From assembly GCA_945859605.1 (NCBI GenBank), contig OX243816.1:25569699-25633698 (forward strand): a DNA stretch of 64,000 nt, in the 5' to 3' direction. Made by a program: the position numbers and the translations under genes. This DNA is from Lumbricus rubellus. Lineage: Eukaryota; Annelida; Clitellata; Crassiclitellata; Lumbricidae. This document shows positions 1-9,963 of this stretch, piece by piece. Below the pieces are notes generated by a model. That model saw only the letters and a program-made list of their open reading frames with translations, was not told the origin of the DNA and did no database searches. How positions within the stretch are numbered: position 1 is the stretch's first letter; each line of letters starts with the position of its first letter.

Positions 1-1
1 T

Positions 2-2848
2 TGTTTGCCATGTGTAATACCTGGGCACTTGTGAGTAGAGTTGTGTCTTCGCAAAGTCATCCTTTTGACAAAGTTGAAAGAAGGCAGTCAGTGTTGTCTG
101 TGGTGGAATCTGGGCTCTCTCCTGTGCATTGCCTTCATTGAAGAAGACTCGTTGTCCATTCTCCAAGTGTACACTGAGGTGTGTCACAGTTGGGTATCGT
201 TCATGAATTTCAAGCTCCAGTATGCGCCAAGCTGCCTCGTTGCTGCTTATGTACCGGCCCATCTTGTACATGGTAACCTCATCATTCCTGTCCACCACAG
301 GACCACTCCTCTCGACTGCAAACACTGCCTGGTCACTGCCTTTATTCACATACTTACAAATGTATTTGATGGCCTTCACGGAGTTGCAGAACTCAACATT
401 TATGTGCGCATCAAAGATCCGGGACAGCAGTGGACAGTAGGGGACAACCCACCTGTTGTCATAAGAGATGGCACCTTTGGTAACTTGAAAGCCACCTTGC
501 TGTGGACTCCTTCTCCTGTAGAGAGGATAACCATCATCTGCAGTTCGAGTTTGCTGAGTAAACTCTCTAGGATAACGTTTGCTGCACCGACCATCTTTCA
601 TGCATGGAGACTTGCGGTTCAGGAGCCCACATGGACCGTGCAACATCTGTGATGACACCGTGTTGAAGAGGGGAAGGTCTTTTCTTCTGTCTGGAAGCTC
701 AGCAGAGATGCAGAGATCAACCTGGTTGGGGCGAAGCTTATCCATAAGCCACACCAAAACGTGTGCATGAGGTAGACCTCGCTTTTGCCACTCAATGGAA
801 TACATCCAACAGCGAACTGGTCCAAAGACTTCACCTTTGCAATGAGTAATCAGCTTGAGAAGCACCTTTAGTTTCTCATGGAACACACGTGCTTCCAGAT
901 CTGTGCGATCCTCTGCTCTCTGTCCAGTAAGGAGTGCTACCCTAATCTCCGGCCAGTTAGGATTGCAGGTGAATGTGATGAAGAGGTCGGGAGAGCCATA
1001 GTTGCGCACGTATGTCATTGCATCCTGGCTTCGCTCATGCATGTAGCGGGGACCACCAGTGAAGGAGGAGGGTAAAATGGTGAGTCGTCCGACATTTGCA
1101 GGATCACCATCATTAAGCATGGCATCCTTCAGGTGTTCATAACTCTCAACACGCAGCTTGGTCTGGTTCAGAGTGATGAAACGTAGACGCTCACTCTCAA
1201 TCTTTGCATACATATCCACCAGGAATTGATGGAAGAGTTGGCCACAGCGCAGCAATGTGTTGAAGTCAGTGTCACCTCTCTGCATAATGCGGAAGGCATA
1301 AAACTGAACAGCAGTCACCTTATGTCCGTTTATTATCCGGAAGCAGTACCCATCGTCTCCGTGGGGGAATAGGAGTGGATATTGCAGCGGGTCATAGGCT
1401 CTGTTTGTGTCTGCAATTCTTTGGTACTGATGTTCTCCTTGTGCAAACCGCTTCTGTAGGACAATGTCTCGCTGTTCAAAGTCATTCCCAACAATGAGAA
1501 TTGCCACCTCATTGGTAGTTGGAGCATTGAAGCGGCGCACATGTTCCCCTGAAGGTGTCCTGTCTGCCTTGATGACCACCCTGAACTCATCAGTTGGCAT
1601 GTTCTCCAGAGTAGTCTTGAATGACTTAATGTAACTGTTACAGCTATGGAGCATTTCTTGCAGGTCTCGGATAACATGAAAGTTGATGTCTGGAAAGTGC
1701 TTGTGACGTTGCCTGGCGTGTTGCTGCTCGTCCCCCATGAAATAAATTTGCAGGAATTTGTGTTCTCCATTTGCAGGTGGCAGCAGTGAACCGATGGTAT
1801 GATATGCCTGGCCCTGAATTTTGAACTTTCCAAACATGTACAGCTCTGTTTCAATATGAGTGGCTCCGAAAGAGGTCATTTGAAAACAGGAATTGTACTT
1901 GCGGACGTTTCTGATGAAATCAGTGGAGGCCTCATTGGCACCTGACAACAAACTCTTCAGGGGCTCCGGAGGAACTTGGAGCAGTGGGAGGCACACCTTG
2001 CCATTCTTGCAGCACATCCAATTGGGCTCCCCAGGCCACTTGAGAGCAGAGCACTTCGAACATTCCTTAGTCATGTCACCAATCTTGACCTTCTCATGAG
2101 TCTCATACTGGATGGCAGGATCATATTGGAATGCTGCACCTTTGAAGACAGACCATACCTCGAAGGCAGTAGCTGCCTGTCTTGCAACATTTGCAGCCTG
2201 TCTGGCCTGTGTCACTTGGGGTGGCTCGACAGCTCTGGATGCTGCCTGTCTGGTAGCATTTGCAGCCTGTCTGGTCTGTGTCACTTGGGGTGACTCGATA
2301 GCTCTGGATGTTGCCTGTCTGGTAGCATCTGCAGCCTGTCTGGTATGTGTCACTTGGGGTGACTCGATAGCTCTGGATGCTGCCTGTCTGGTAGCATTTG
2401 CAGCCTGTCTGGTCTGTGTCACTTGGAGTGACTCGATAGCTCTGGATGCTGCCTGTCTGGTAGCATCTGCAGCCTGTCTCGTCTGTGTCACTTGGGGTGG
2501 CTCGACAGCTCTGGATGCTGCCTGTCTTGTAGCATTTGCAGCCTGTCTGGTCTGTGTCACTTGGGGTGACTCGATAGCTCTGGATGCTGCCTGTCTGGTA
2601 GCATCTGCAGCCTGTCTGGTCTGTGTCACCTGTGATGTTTCAGCTGCCCTGGCTGCTGCATGTTTAGCAGTATCTGCAGCCCGCCTTGTTTGACTCTGCA
2701 GGGGGGAATCAGCAGCCCTTGAGGCTGCCATCATGGCAGCCATAACAGCAAGTCGAGCCTCATGAGCTGCATGAGATTCCTCACTTCGTCTTTGTGCACT
2801 CCTTGTTGCATCGGAGGAAGTCAATGTAGGTCTCTTCTTTGGACCCAT
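2..2848 (-). CDS. Helitron Rep/helicase, N-terminal 949 residues (open at window edge)
   Basis: Reading the minus strand from the ATG at 2848 gives a frame open to the window edge, so it is a partial gene continuing to the left. Seen: seven 23-residue repeats near residues 50-230; a Cys cluster with CCKNGKVCLP near residue 275; the HUH motif GLPHAHVLVWL with His694 and His696; and the paired-tyrosine motif KYICKYVNKG with Tyr829 and Tyr833. Known: Helitron proteins carry a two-tyrosine HUH endonuclease that nicks and joins single strands, followed by a Pif1-like helicase, which would lie outside the window. All key Rep residues are present, so this copy may be young or active. The start is supported by MGPKKRPT and by loss of coding character in the (AC)n tract just upstream. 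A 173-residue ORF at 1333-1854 is only a shadow in another frame. Confidence 0.9.
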   Translation of the reverse strand, partial: MGPKKRPTLTSSDATRSAQRRSEESHAAHEARLAVMAAMMAASRAADSPLQSQTRRAADTAKHAAARAAETSQVTQTRQAADATRQAASRAIESPQVTQTRQAANATRQAASRAVEPPQVTQTRQAADATRQAASRAIESLQVTQTRQAANATRQAASRAIESPQVTHTRQAADATRQATSRAIESPQVTQTRQAANATRQAASRAVEPPQVTQARQAANVARQAATAFEVWSVFKGAAFQYDPAIQYETHEKVKIGDMTKECSKCSALKWPGEPNWMCCKNGKVCLPLLQVPPEPLKSLLSGANEASTDFIRNVRKYNSCFQMTSFGATHIETELYMFGKFKIQGQAYHTIGSLLPPANGEHKFLQIYFMGDEQQHARQRHKHFPDINFHVIRDLQEMLHSCNSYIKSFKTTLENMPTDEFRVVIKADRTPSGEHVRRFNAPTTNEVAILIVGNDFEQRDIVLQKRFAQGEHQYQRIADTNRAYDPLQYPLLFPHGDDGYCFRIINGHKVTAVQFYAFRIMQRGDTDFNTLLRCGQLFHQFLVDMYAKIESERLRFITLNQTKLRVESYEHLKDAMLNDGDPANVGRLTILPSSFTGGPRYMHERSQDAMTYVRNYGSPDLFITFTCNPNWPEIRVALLTGQRAEDRTDLEARVFHEKLKVLLKLITHCKGEVFGPVRCWMYSIEWQKRGLPHAHVLVWLMDKLRPNQVDLCISAELPDRRKDLPLFNTVSSQMLHGPCGLLNRKSPCMKDGRCSKRYPREFTQQTRTADDGYPLYRRRSPQQGGFQVTKGAISYDNRWVVPYCPLLSRIFDAHINVEFCNSVKAIKYICKYVNKGSDQAVFAVERSGPVVDRNDEVTMYKMGRYISSNEAAWRILELEIHERYPTVTHLSVHLENGQRVFFNEGNAQERAQIPPQTTLTAFFQLCQKDDFAKTQLYSQVPRYYTWQT
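2165..2690 (-). repeat. In-frame 69-bp tandem repeat inside the Helitron ORF
   Basis: The unit recurs every 69 bases (GTCAC at 2211, 2280, 2349, 2418, 2487, 2556, 2625), about seven copies. It keeps the frame and encodes a 23-residue Ala/Arg/Gln-rich unit of the type TRQAADATRQAASRA, probably helical. The central copies are nearly identical and the outer ones are diverged. Confidence 0.92.
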
Positions 2849-2896
2849 GTTTTAGCAAAGACAGATGCACTAAAATGAAAGAAACTGAAATTACAG

Positions 2897-2898
<2 letters not shown>

Positions 2899-2938
<40 letters not shown>
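2899..2938. repeat. (AC)20 microsatellite
   Basis: A pure AC run followed by an interrupted ACAT/ACAC tail to about 2975. It lies directly upstream of the Helitron start codon. Confidence 0.98.
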
Positions 2939-2940
<2 letters not shown>

Positions 2941-3129
2941 GCGTACACATACATACATACACACGCACACACACAAACAACGGCCTTCAAAGAGGAACTG
3001 AGAAGTGTCCTTGGAATGTAGCAGGTGCCAAGAGGAGTTGAGATATCAGAACATTTCGCCATATTTTAAAGCTAATAATGACGTAAAAGAAACGTAAAAA
3101 TTACGTCGAAAGCAGCGGCTAGTTATTGC

Positions 3130-3552
3130 CAGTGATGTAATTCCTAGCTTTTTCCACCTAGATGTAGGTTTTTTCGGTGTAATCTAGGTTTCTATGTTTT
3201 TTCGTCAGGATCTAGCCCTTTTTTTCTTAAGGCGGTTTTCGGATTTTTACACATAAAAATAGCCTTTTTAAGGTGAACATGCACAAAAGACATGAAAAAG
3301 TCGATTTTTTTAATATGGACCAAACATTTTAAATTTTGGAGCGAAAGACTTAAAAAAAGGTCATCATAAATTTTACCTCGAAGGAAAAAGAGATCAAATT
3401 TTATTCATTGGATGACTAAAGAAAGTCGTCAAAAATTTCAAGCCTTAAAAATGGGAAAATTCATGCATTTTCCAGAGAAATTGTCAATCTAGCGTTTTCT
3501 AGCCTTTTTTCGACCGGATCTGATTTTTTCAAAATTCAGAGTGGCATCACTG
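3130..3552. mobile_element. hAT-type MITE, 423 bp
   Basis: The ends are imperfect inverted repeats starting CAGTGATG (left CAGTGATGTAATTCC, right ...GGCATCACTG). An 8-bp duplication GTTATTGC sits at 3122-3129 and 3553-3560, as expected for hAT transposition. No ORF. Internally there is a hairpin GATGAC-TAAAGAAA-GTCGTC near 3412-3431, a module shared with other hAT elements in this window. Confidence 0.85.
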
Positions 3553-3632
3553 GTTATTGCATAATTGCATAAGGATAATAAAAAAAATGGCGTCGTAATT
3601 GCAGCGATAGCGTGGGTAGATCTAGCCTACTA

Positions 3633-3712
3633 CAGCGAATTTTGAAATGTCTTTATCTCGGAATTAAAGAGGTGAAAATACCTGTACTGGATGGTCCTGG
3701 CGAACTTGACCG
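3633..3712. repeat. Interspersed repeat segment shared with 31 kb
   Basis: The segment (AAATGTCTTTATCTCGG ... CTGGATGGTCCT) matches the sequence at about 31015-31080, continued at 32588-32605 across an insertion there. The surrounding 3553-3840 also has a second copy of GCTAATAATGACGTA (3071 and 3824). Family unknown. Confidence 0.5.
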
Positions 3713-3859
3713 GCGTTCAGTTTTAAAGAGGAACTGAGATAAAGTGGAGAGGCGAGACCCGTTTTATAGGGGAAGTTTCACGAAGTGGTGTGGCCTGTAA
3801 TGAATCATTCTGTTACACTCGATGGCTAATAATGACGTAGAAAGAAAACCTGGGAACCC

Positions 3860-4735
3860 CTCTTCCTCCGTCCGTCCGTCCGTCCCTCCCTCCCATACCA
3901 ATAAGGAGGGGAGGGAGAGCGAGAGGAAGGGGAAGGGAATGGGAGGTGGAGGGGAGGAGGATGGGGGGTCTGTGTAGAAGGAACGGTGTGAGGGAGGAAA
4001 GAAGGAAGAGGGAGCGGGACGAAGAGGGAGGGGAGGGACCGGAGGGGAGGGATGGAGACGGTAGCGATGCAGGGAAGCAGAGGGAGGGTGGGATGGAAAC
4101 GGGAATGGAGAGGGAGATGAAAGGGGGAGAGAGAGAGAAGAGAGAGGGGAGGGGGAGGGGATGCAGGGAGGCAGAGGGAGGGAAGGGGAGGGGATGCAGG
4201 GAGGCAGAGGGAGGGAGGGGATGGGAATGGGACTGGGGGCGAGAGGAGAAGGAGGAGAGGGTGGAGGAAGAGGTCAATGGGGAAGGGGAGAGGGGGTGGG
4301 AGGGTGGGACGGAAACGGGGATGGAGAGGGAGATGAAAGGGGGAGAGAGAGGGAGGGGAGGGGAAGGGGATGCAGGGAGGCAGAGGGAGGGAAGGGGAGG
4401 GGATGCAGGGAGGCAGAGGGAGGGAGGGGATGGGAATAGGACTGGGGCGGGAGGAGAAGGAGGAGAGGGTGAAGGAAGAGGTCAAGGAGGAAGCGGGAGA
4501 AGAGGTGGGACGGAAACGGGGAGGGGAGGGAGAGGGGAGGGGAGAGAGAGAAGAGAGAGGGGATGGGTAGGGGGATGGGAGGGGAGGAAAGAGAAGAGGA
4601 GGGGAGGGGTAGGAGATACAGGGAGGCAGAGGGAGGGGAATGAGACTGGGGGCGGGAGGAGAAGGAGGAGAGGGTGGAGGAAGAGGTCAAGGGGGGAGGG
4701 GGAGAGGTGGTGGGACGGAAACGGAATTTATGTAG
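3860..4735. repeat. Polypurine tandem array, unit about 205-220 bp
   Basis: A strand-asymmetric G/A tract. It is a decayed higher-order array: GACGGAAACGG recurs near 4087 (variant), 4311, 4507 and 4708, and GGAGAAGGAGGAGAGGGT near 4245, 4452 and 4657. Long ORFs here on both strands are low-complexity artefacts. Confidence 0.85.
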
Positions 4736-4859
4736 GAGGGATGGTTTGACTTTAATTATAGTATGACTTGACAGTAACGCAGATTGGAAGATCATTTACA
4801 TCATCTGCTGTCGCCAATGTATATAAATAACTACGCACGCGTTTAAAAAGGTGTTTAAT

Positions 4860-5190
4860 AAACTGCCGTCTTCGCCTCCCCCACCGTGACCCCACTGGTG
4901 TGGGAGATTCGCCAACCACTCCACTGGGTGGTTTCGATGGCCCTCTGTCTAGGTGCAAAGTTTGAGATCAATACCTGCATTTTATGGAAAAAAATTTGGG
5001 GGGTTTCGCCCTCCATTTTGGCCCCCATGGTGGGGGAGATTCGCAAACCCCCCAACTTTGCGTCTCATGCCCAGACGGACACAGTAGTGAAGGTTTGGAG
5101 TGAAAAGCTCGAAAACTGTGGAAATGCATTCCGGTCAAACAGACAGACACACAGACACACATAGTTTCTTCTTTATTATTATAGATATTT
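4860..5190. repeat. Interspersed repeat ending in (CAGA/CACA)n
   Basis: Two related stretches (GTGGGGGAGATTCGCAAACC and a variant at about 4900) are followed by CAAACAGACAGACACACAGAC and an AT-rich tail. This looks like the 3' end of a dispersed element. No coding signal. Confidence 0.4.
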
Positions 5191-5296
5191 GTGGAATAAT
5201 AAGATAATAATTGAACGTATTGATTGTGATTTTTAATAGACTTAGGCAGTAAAAAATAACTGAAATTTCTATAGCACTATGGAAGGAAGTCACAGG

Positions 5297-6099
5297 TCTC
5301 CAGTGATTATGTAACGCCCGCCCCTCGGACACTCCCGGAGTCGCCACTTCCGGTCCAACGTGCAAGGGGACCGCGTGCTGTTGTGGGCCGTAGTTCAAAG
5401 AAATAGAGGGAGGAAGGGAGGCGCGACGCATGCGCAGAAAACACTGCACGAGCCCTGACTCCTTCGCAGCCATCTCGGCCGCCCTCCTCGATGGAGATAT
5501 TACTTGAGGCGATACAGACTAATGCCAAGTCGTCCCATGAAGCAATGGCTTCAATGCAGGCATCCATACAAACGAATGCCAGGGACACCCAAGAGGCCAT
5601 CTCCTCAGTGAGAACTGATGTAAGGGAGGAAATTTATGCAGTGCACTCTAATGTCCGAAAAGCGCTGTCGGAAGTAGCATTTCGGCTAGAAAGATTAGAA
5701 ACATCGCCGATATCATCTCAAAAGCCTGTTGTGGGTTCGAACCCAGGAACAATGTTTTCCATTGGTACAGCCGCGGACACCCCTTATCACTCGACCATCG
5801 GCCTGGAAGGAGGTTCGGGGGCTAGGCCAAAGGATCTTTCACTTCCGGTTAACCCCGGTATCCTGCGAAGAAGCGAAAGACTGTCCACTAAGGCCCCTAT
5901 TTCATACAAAGAGGTAGGAAACCGAGATACCTGGCCGAATCAGATCCGACGGGATTTGAACCCCGAAGCCACCGCCTCCCTTCCTCCCTCTATTTCTTTG
6001 AACTACGGCCCACAACAGCACGCGGTCCCCTTGCACGTTGGACCGGAAGTGGCGACTCAGGGAGTGTCCGAGGGGCGGGCGTTACATAATCACTGGAGA
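5297..6099. mobile_element. 803-bp element with 127-bp terminal inverted repeats
   Basis: The arms 5297-5423 and 5973-6099 are inverted copies over 127 bases with one mismatch seen by eye (CCCGGAG versus CCCTGAG). The ends read TCTCCAGTGATTATG. The interior holds a coiled-coil-like ORF. No clear target duplication. The right arm runs directly into a LINE 3' fragment, so it could be a foldback element or an inversion product involving a LINE. Near-identity of the arms implies recent formation or conversion. Confidence 0.75.
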
Positions 6100-6123
6100 A
6101 ACGGAGGGAAAGAGGAGACGTGA
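5491..6123 (+). CDS. Coiled-coil-like ORF inside inverted-repeat element, function unknown
   Basis: A 210-residue frame, not assigned to a family. Residues 1-75 are rich in Glu, Gln, Ala and Ser with heptad-like spacing (MEILLEAIQTNAKSS; EAISSVRTDVREEIYAV; FRLERLE), suggesting a coiled coil. The middle is Pro/Ser/Gly rich with LRRSERL. The last 45 codons read through the right inverted arm into LINE sequence and are unlikely to be native. It could be a gag-like or LINE ORF1-like remnant; that is a guess from the coiled coil and the setting. Confidence 0.35.
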   Translation: MEILLEAIQTNAKSSHEAMASMQASIQTNARDTQEAISSVRTDVREEIYAVHSNVRKALSEVAFRLERLETSPISSQKPVVGSNPGTMFSIGTAADTPYHSTIGLEGGSGARPKDLSLPVNPGILRRSERLSTKAPISYKEVGNRDTWPNQIRRDLNPEATASLPPSISLNYGPQQHAVPLHVGPEVATQGVSEGRALHNHWRNGGKEET

Positions 6124-6278
6124 AAGACCGCGTAGGATGTGGATCGACGATGTGAAAGAATGGACCTGGATGACAATGGAGCAGGCGATTCGAGCAGCGC
6201 AGCAGAGATCTACTTGAAGACAAATCGTCCTTTGTGCCGCCAAAGTTCGAAACGAATAAGGCACCGACGACGACGAAT
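6098..6278 (+). pseudogene. LINE reverse transcriptase, C-terminal fragment
   Basis: Frame 1 from 6098 gives the usual tail of many LINE ORF2 proteins: RPRRMWIDDVKEWT...EQAIRAAQQRST, then TGA where a Trp is expected (WRQIV), then VLCAAKVRNE and a stop followed by GAC repeats. It is 5'-truncated against the right arm of the inverted-repeat element. Confidence 0.75.
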
Positions 6279-6279
6279 T

Positions 6280-6425
6280 ACAAGCTGGATTGACGAAATT
6301 ATCGCTTGAAAATGGAAGCTGGATGAAGGTAATTTTGTGTTTTAAATAGAAGCTGGATTGACGAAATTAACGCTTGAGAAATAGAAGCTTGATGAAAGTA
6401 TTTTATGTATAAAATAGACTTTTAC
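6280..6425. repeat. Minisatellite, about 37-bp unit (GAAGCTGGATTGAYGAAA)
   Basis: Three to four diverged units containing AGAAGCTGGATTGACGAAA. The same unit forms a longer array at 47655-48110. Confidence 0.7.
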
Positions 6426-6884
6426 ATTATTATCATAAGAGTCGCTGAAATGAAGGTCGGCGAACTGAATACGCGCTGTGATGTGCGGCGGCGAATTGAG
6501 TAGGCGCTGAAATGAAGCCTTATGAAGGTCGCTGAAATGTGCGCGCTGAATTCAACGGATACCGGATTAACTCAGGATTGCGTTAGCCAATAAGAGTGGC
6601 CCAAGGTCTGCAGCGTAAATTATGTACAAAAGGGAGCCCAGGGTAGGTGCCCAGCAGTCCTAGCACCTAGCAGTCCCACAGTCACAGTGTAAGAACGATC
6701 CTGAAGCCTGATAGATTTGAATTCTTTTGGATGTATCTCACCATATCTGCTAGCTTTAGCTTTAGCAAAACAATATGTTGACCTTTATGGACAGGTTTTA
6801 AAAGCAGTGATGTGACATTTAGGCCTACCATTGCATACAAAGTAAACTTCAGAAGTCGAACCCTTTGAACTTTATATATATATA

Positions 6885-8100
6885 CACCGTGGTTAAAAAA
6901 AGTAAGCCAAATTGTTTTGCGCATATCTCTAATACCTGATGACATATCAAGCTAAAATTTTCTAAATATTTAGAGAAGTGGACCAAGAATATGATTCCAA
7001 AATTTCATGAGATAAAGTTGAACGGATAAAAATATATGAATATTTAATCTTCGTATACCGAAATATCAGTTTACAAGCAATTTTTCTGTCAGATTCAATA
7101 AAAAGTAAGCCAAACTGTTTTTCTTGCATCTCTGATGTCTGATGAGTAATCATAAAAACCTTTTACCAATATTTAGGAAATTGAACCAAGAATAGTATTC
7201 CAAAATATCATGTCATAAATTTGAAGGGATAAAAAGATATGGATATTTCAACTTCATCACCCGAAATTTCAGTTTTCAGCAAGTCTGTTATGGTGTCCGT
7301 TGCGGTTTCGACGCTTGGTCGTTCCCATTTAGTCTTCATTGATCCTGGAGTAAAAATTAAAGGAGCCTATTATCGCGATGTTCTGCTGTCACAACATCTT
7401 CTATCTGTAATCAGAAATCTAGTCCAAGAAGACAGCTTTGTTTTTCAACAGAACAGCGCCAACCCACAGAACCAAGGAAACCATCGAAATGCTGACAAGA
7501 GAGACGCCAGGCTTAATTTCTCCCACATTTTGACCTCCGAACAGCCCAGATTTGAATCCTGTCGACTATAAAAATGTGGAACGTGATGCAAGACCGAGCC
7601 TACCAGACAACAATCCATGATATAAAGTTTATAAACGATCTGAAGCAACGCTTGTTGGAAGTTTGGGATGGCCTGGACCAGAGGATAATCGACGTTGCTG
7701 TTGCCATTGCAATGGCGCCAGCGCCTCCAGGGTTGCGTGCAATCAGGAGGAGGTCATTTTGAGCATCTTAATTAATTAAATTATCAAACCATACTGTTCT
7801 TGTCATATTGTTAGTTCAATTCTCTACATATCTGGAAAATTTTAGAATGAATAATCATCAGGCATTGGAGATAATAAGGAAACAGTTGATCGAATCTGAC
7901 AGAAAATTGCTTGTAAACTGCAATTTCGGAATATGTTAAATATTCATATCTTTTTATCCGTTCAACTTTATTTCATGAAATTTTGGAATCACATTCTTGG
8001 CCCACTTCTCTAAATATTTAGAAAATTTTAGCTTGATATGTCATCAGGTGTTAGAGATATATGCAAAACAATTTGGCTTACTTTTTTTTGAACCACGGTG
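6885..8100. mobile_element. Non-autonomous Tc1/mariner-type element, copy A
   Basis: Ends CACCGTGG / CCACGGTG are flanked by TA within TATATA. The inverted ends are compound: at the left, a unit of about 205 bp starting AGTAAGCCAAA is tandemly repeated (6900 and 7104), and the right end mirrors it. The centre holds a broken transposase. Copy B is at 56391-57607. Confidence 0.88.
7239..7762 (+). pseudogene. Mariner-type transposase remnant (copy A)
   Basis: Pieces in shifting frames resemble the C-terminal half of a Tc1/mariner transposase: [35 protein letters not shown] residues near 7540-7565 and DLKQRLLEVWDGLDQRI. The DNA-binding half and the first catalytic Asp are missing. The usual FQQDSA catalytic Asp is Asn here, as in copy B. 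It has several frameshifts and is not functional. Confidence 0.85.
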
Positions 8101-8640
8101 TATATACTAGCTGTACCCGGCCACGCGTTGCTGTGGCAGAAAAGAATCTCCCCCTCCTCCCTCCCCCTCCCCCGTCTCCCGTCCCCCTCTCCCTCCCCCT
8201 CCCCCTCGCCCTCCGCCTCCCCCTTCGTCCCGCTACCTCCGCTCCTTTCCTCCCTCACATCGTCCCTTCCTGAGAGAGGATAGAGCCCAAGAATGTTGAA
8301 AGGCCGCAAAATTATTACGCGACTTGCTTATGACGTCACGGCACGCGATCTCATTCATGTTTCGTCTGGTCGCTGTCACTGTCAAGGCGTTTCGGAAATC
8401 TGGCAACCCTTCGGCTTTGTTGAATTGGCAAATGGCGGTCGAGCGGAATGCAAACTTCACTTTTTGTGAAAAATATTGCGTTTTTTCGGATAAAAAATGC
8501 AAAATGGACTCTCTTCTATTGGAATGGAAGGTTTTGGTAAATTTTCAAAACAACCGGTGCGTAACTTTCGGCGTGATTGTGTTACGAACTATTGGAAAGT
8601 TTCATTTATATATATATATAGGCCTATATTCGTTTAATAG
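8101..8640. repeat. Interspersed repeat beginning CTAGCTGTACCCGGCCACGC
   Basis: Starts inside TATATA with CTAGCTGTACCCGGCC, has a C-rich stretch (8150-8270) and ends in a TATATATA run near 8608. This start sequence resembles dispersed elements of other invertebrates (from memory). ORFs here are low complexity. Confidence 0.45.
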
Positions 8641-8723
8641 AAAAACCAAGTGACACACCGCACATGGGTACATGAAGAGATATAGAAAATTTGAAACAGA
8701 AAAAAGTATTTGAAATGAAATCA

Positions 8724-9378
8724 TTAGTAACGGTCATTCAGTTGGTCAGGCATATAAAGATAAGGGGTGTGATTTTTCTTCTCGTCGGTATAATATACGA
8801 GGGATGAAATTGCGGTCGTCTTTTGCAGGCAGTGAGAAGTCGTGTAGTCGTTGACGAAGATTGTAGCATGGTCGAGTCCGTGGGGGGGAAATGCAACGCA
8901 AGACATGAGCATCGCATCTCCTGACTGAACGGAAGAGATCAATATCAGCCTTAGCTACCCTAACCACCGCCTGGCAGAGTCCTCAGGCAGGTGTCCCATA
9001 GGCTACGGCATACGCCGTGTGCGACGCAACAGTCGCTCCATTCTGAGTCTGTCTTCGGCAGTTGTTAGACCCCACCACGCTGGCGAAGCATACATGAGGC
9101 GAGCTACGGTAGTGGCCTCAGTGACCGTATGCACGGCCTTGGAGGGCAGTCCATACTATGCATGACTCTTTAGAATGCGCAGAGCATAGAGGGAACTGGC
9201 ACACGAGCTTAAGACCTCGTTGACATGTTGAGATACTCGCAAGCATGGTGTCTTGAAGGGTGACCCCTAAGATTTTCGTAGATGTTACTCTCTCAACGTT
9301 CGTTATCAGTTCAGGACGGTCAGCTATAGTCAGCCGAGCTAACAACATCTCGCGTGACTTGTTTGGGTTTAGACGCAA
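8724..9378 (-). pseudogene. LINE reverse transcriptase, C-terminal part (CR1/Jockey-like)
   Basis: Minus-strand frames give LNPNKSREML, RVTSTKILGVTLQDT, LYALR-type residues and then MVRVAKADIDLFRSVRRCDA ... NLRQRLHDFSLPAKDDRNFI, ending at a stop near 8746. This is the end of RT plus the typical tail of CR1/Jockey-group LINEs. It has frameshifts and is 5'-truncated. Confidence 0.75.
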
Positions 9379-9484
9379 ATTGTTTCTGGCCGCAAATCTA
9401 TAGTTTCCGGGGGTAATCCGAAATCGGTTTCAAGTTACCGGGGGGGAGTAATGTTTAGGAGGGGGTAATTTGAAACCTTTACAC

Positions 9485-9958
9485 CGGTCCAGAATAGCCA
9501 ACTTCGACGAACTCGAAACGCGTCTGCGCAACGAGTGGACGCGCCTTGACCAGTCTATCGTTGATGCTGCAGTGACCAGTAGCGTCGCCGTCTAAGCGCT
9601 TGGGTCCGTGTAGGCTATGCGCGGCACATTTCGAGCACAAATTCTAACACTTTTAAGCAGATCTGTCATAACAATTAAATAACTGTGCTAAGTAACTCAT
9701 ATTTTACTTTACTGCGGCTAATTCGGTCGTCAGAAAGTTTGTTGCAAGTAATAAAATTCAAGCGTTACATGAAAAATTGCTACATCTGTGTTTAACAAGG
9801 TAGTGCGGTGATATAAGTCAGGTGAGATGAAAAATTTATATATGACATACAATTTCAGCCAATTTCCCATCTACCTGCTACAAGTTATTCAGATTGGTGG
9901 AAATTTGACGAAGTTCTGACAAAAATAATTTTGCACCTTTTTTATTGAGACACGGTGT
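9485..9958 (+). pseudogene. Tc1/mariner remnant: transposase C-terminus and right end
   Basis: 9490-9640 encodes NFDELETRLRNEWTRLDQS, the usual C-terminal helix region, then loses frame. The following non-coding stretch ends TTTTTTATTGAGACACGGTG at about 9955 next to TATATA. It is a third mariner subfamily, distinct from copies A and B. The left half is missing. Confidence 0.65.
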
Positions 9959-9963
9959 ATATA

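Noticed and set aside
1333..1854. 173-codon minus ORF
   Set aside because: Out of frame with the Helitron Rep ORF that covers the same bases and has clear motifs.
3813..4795. Several ORFs of 90-267 codons on both strands
   Set aside because: All are Gly/Arg/Glu or Ser/Pro repeats forced by the polypurine array; no protein features.
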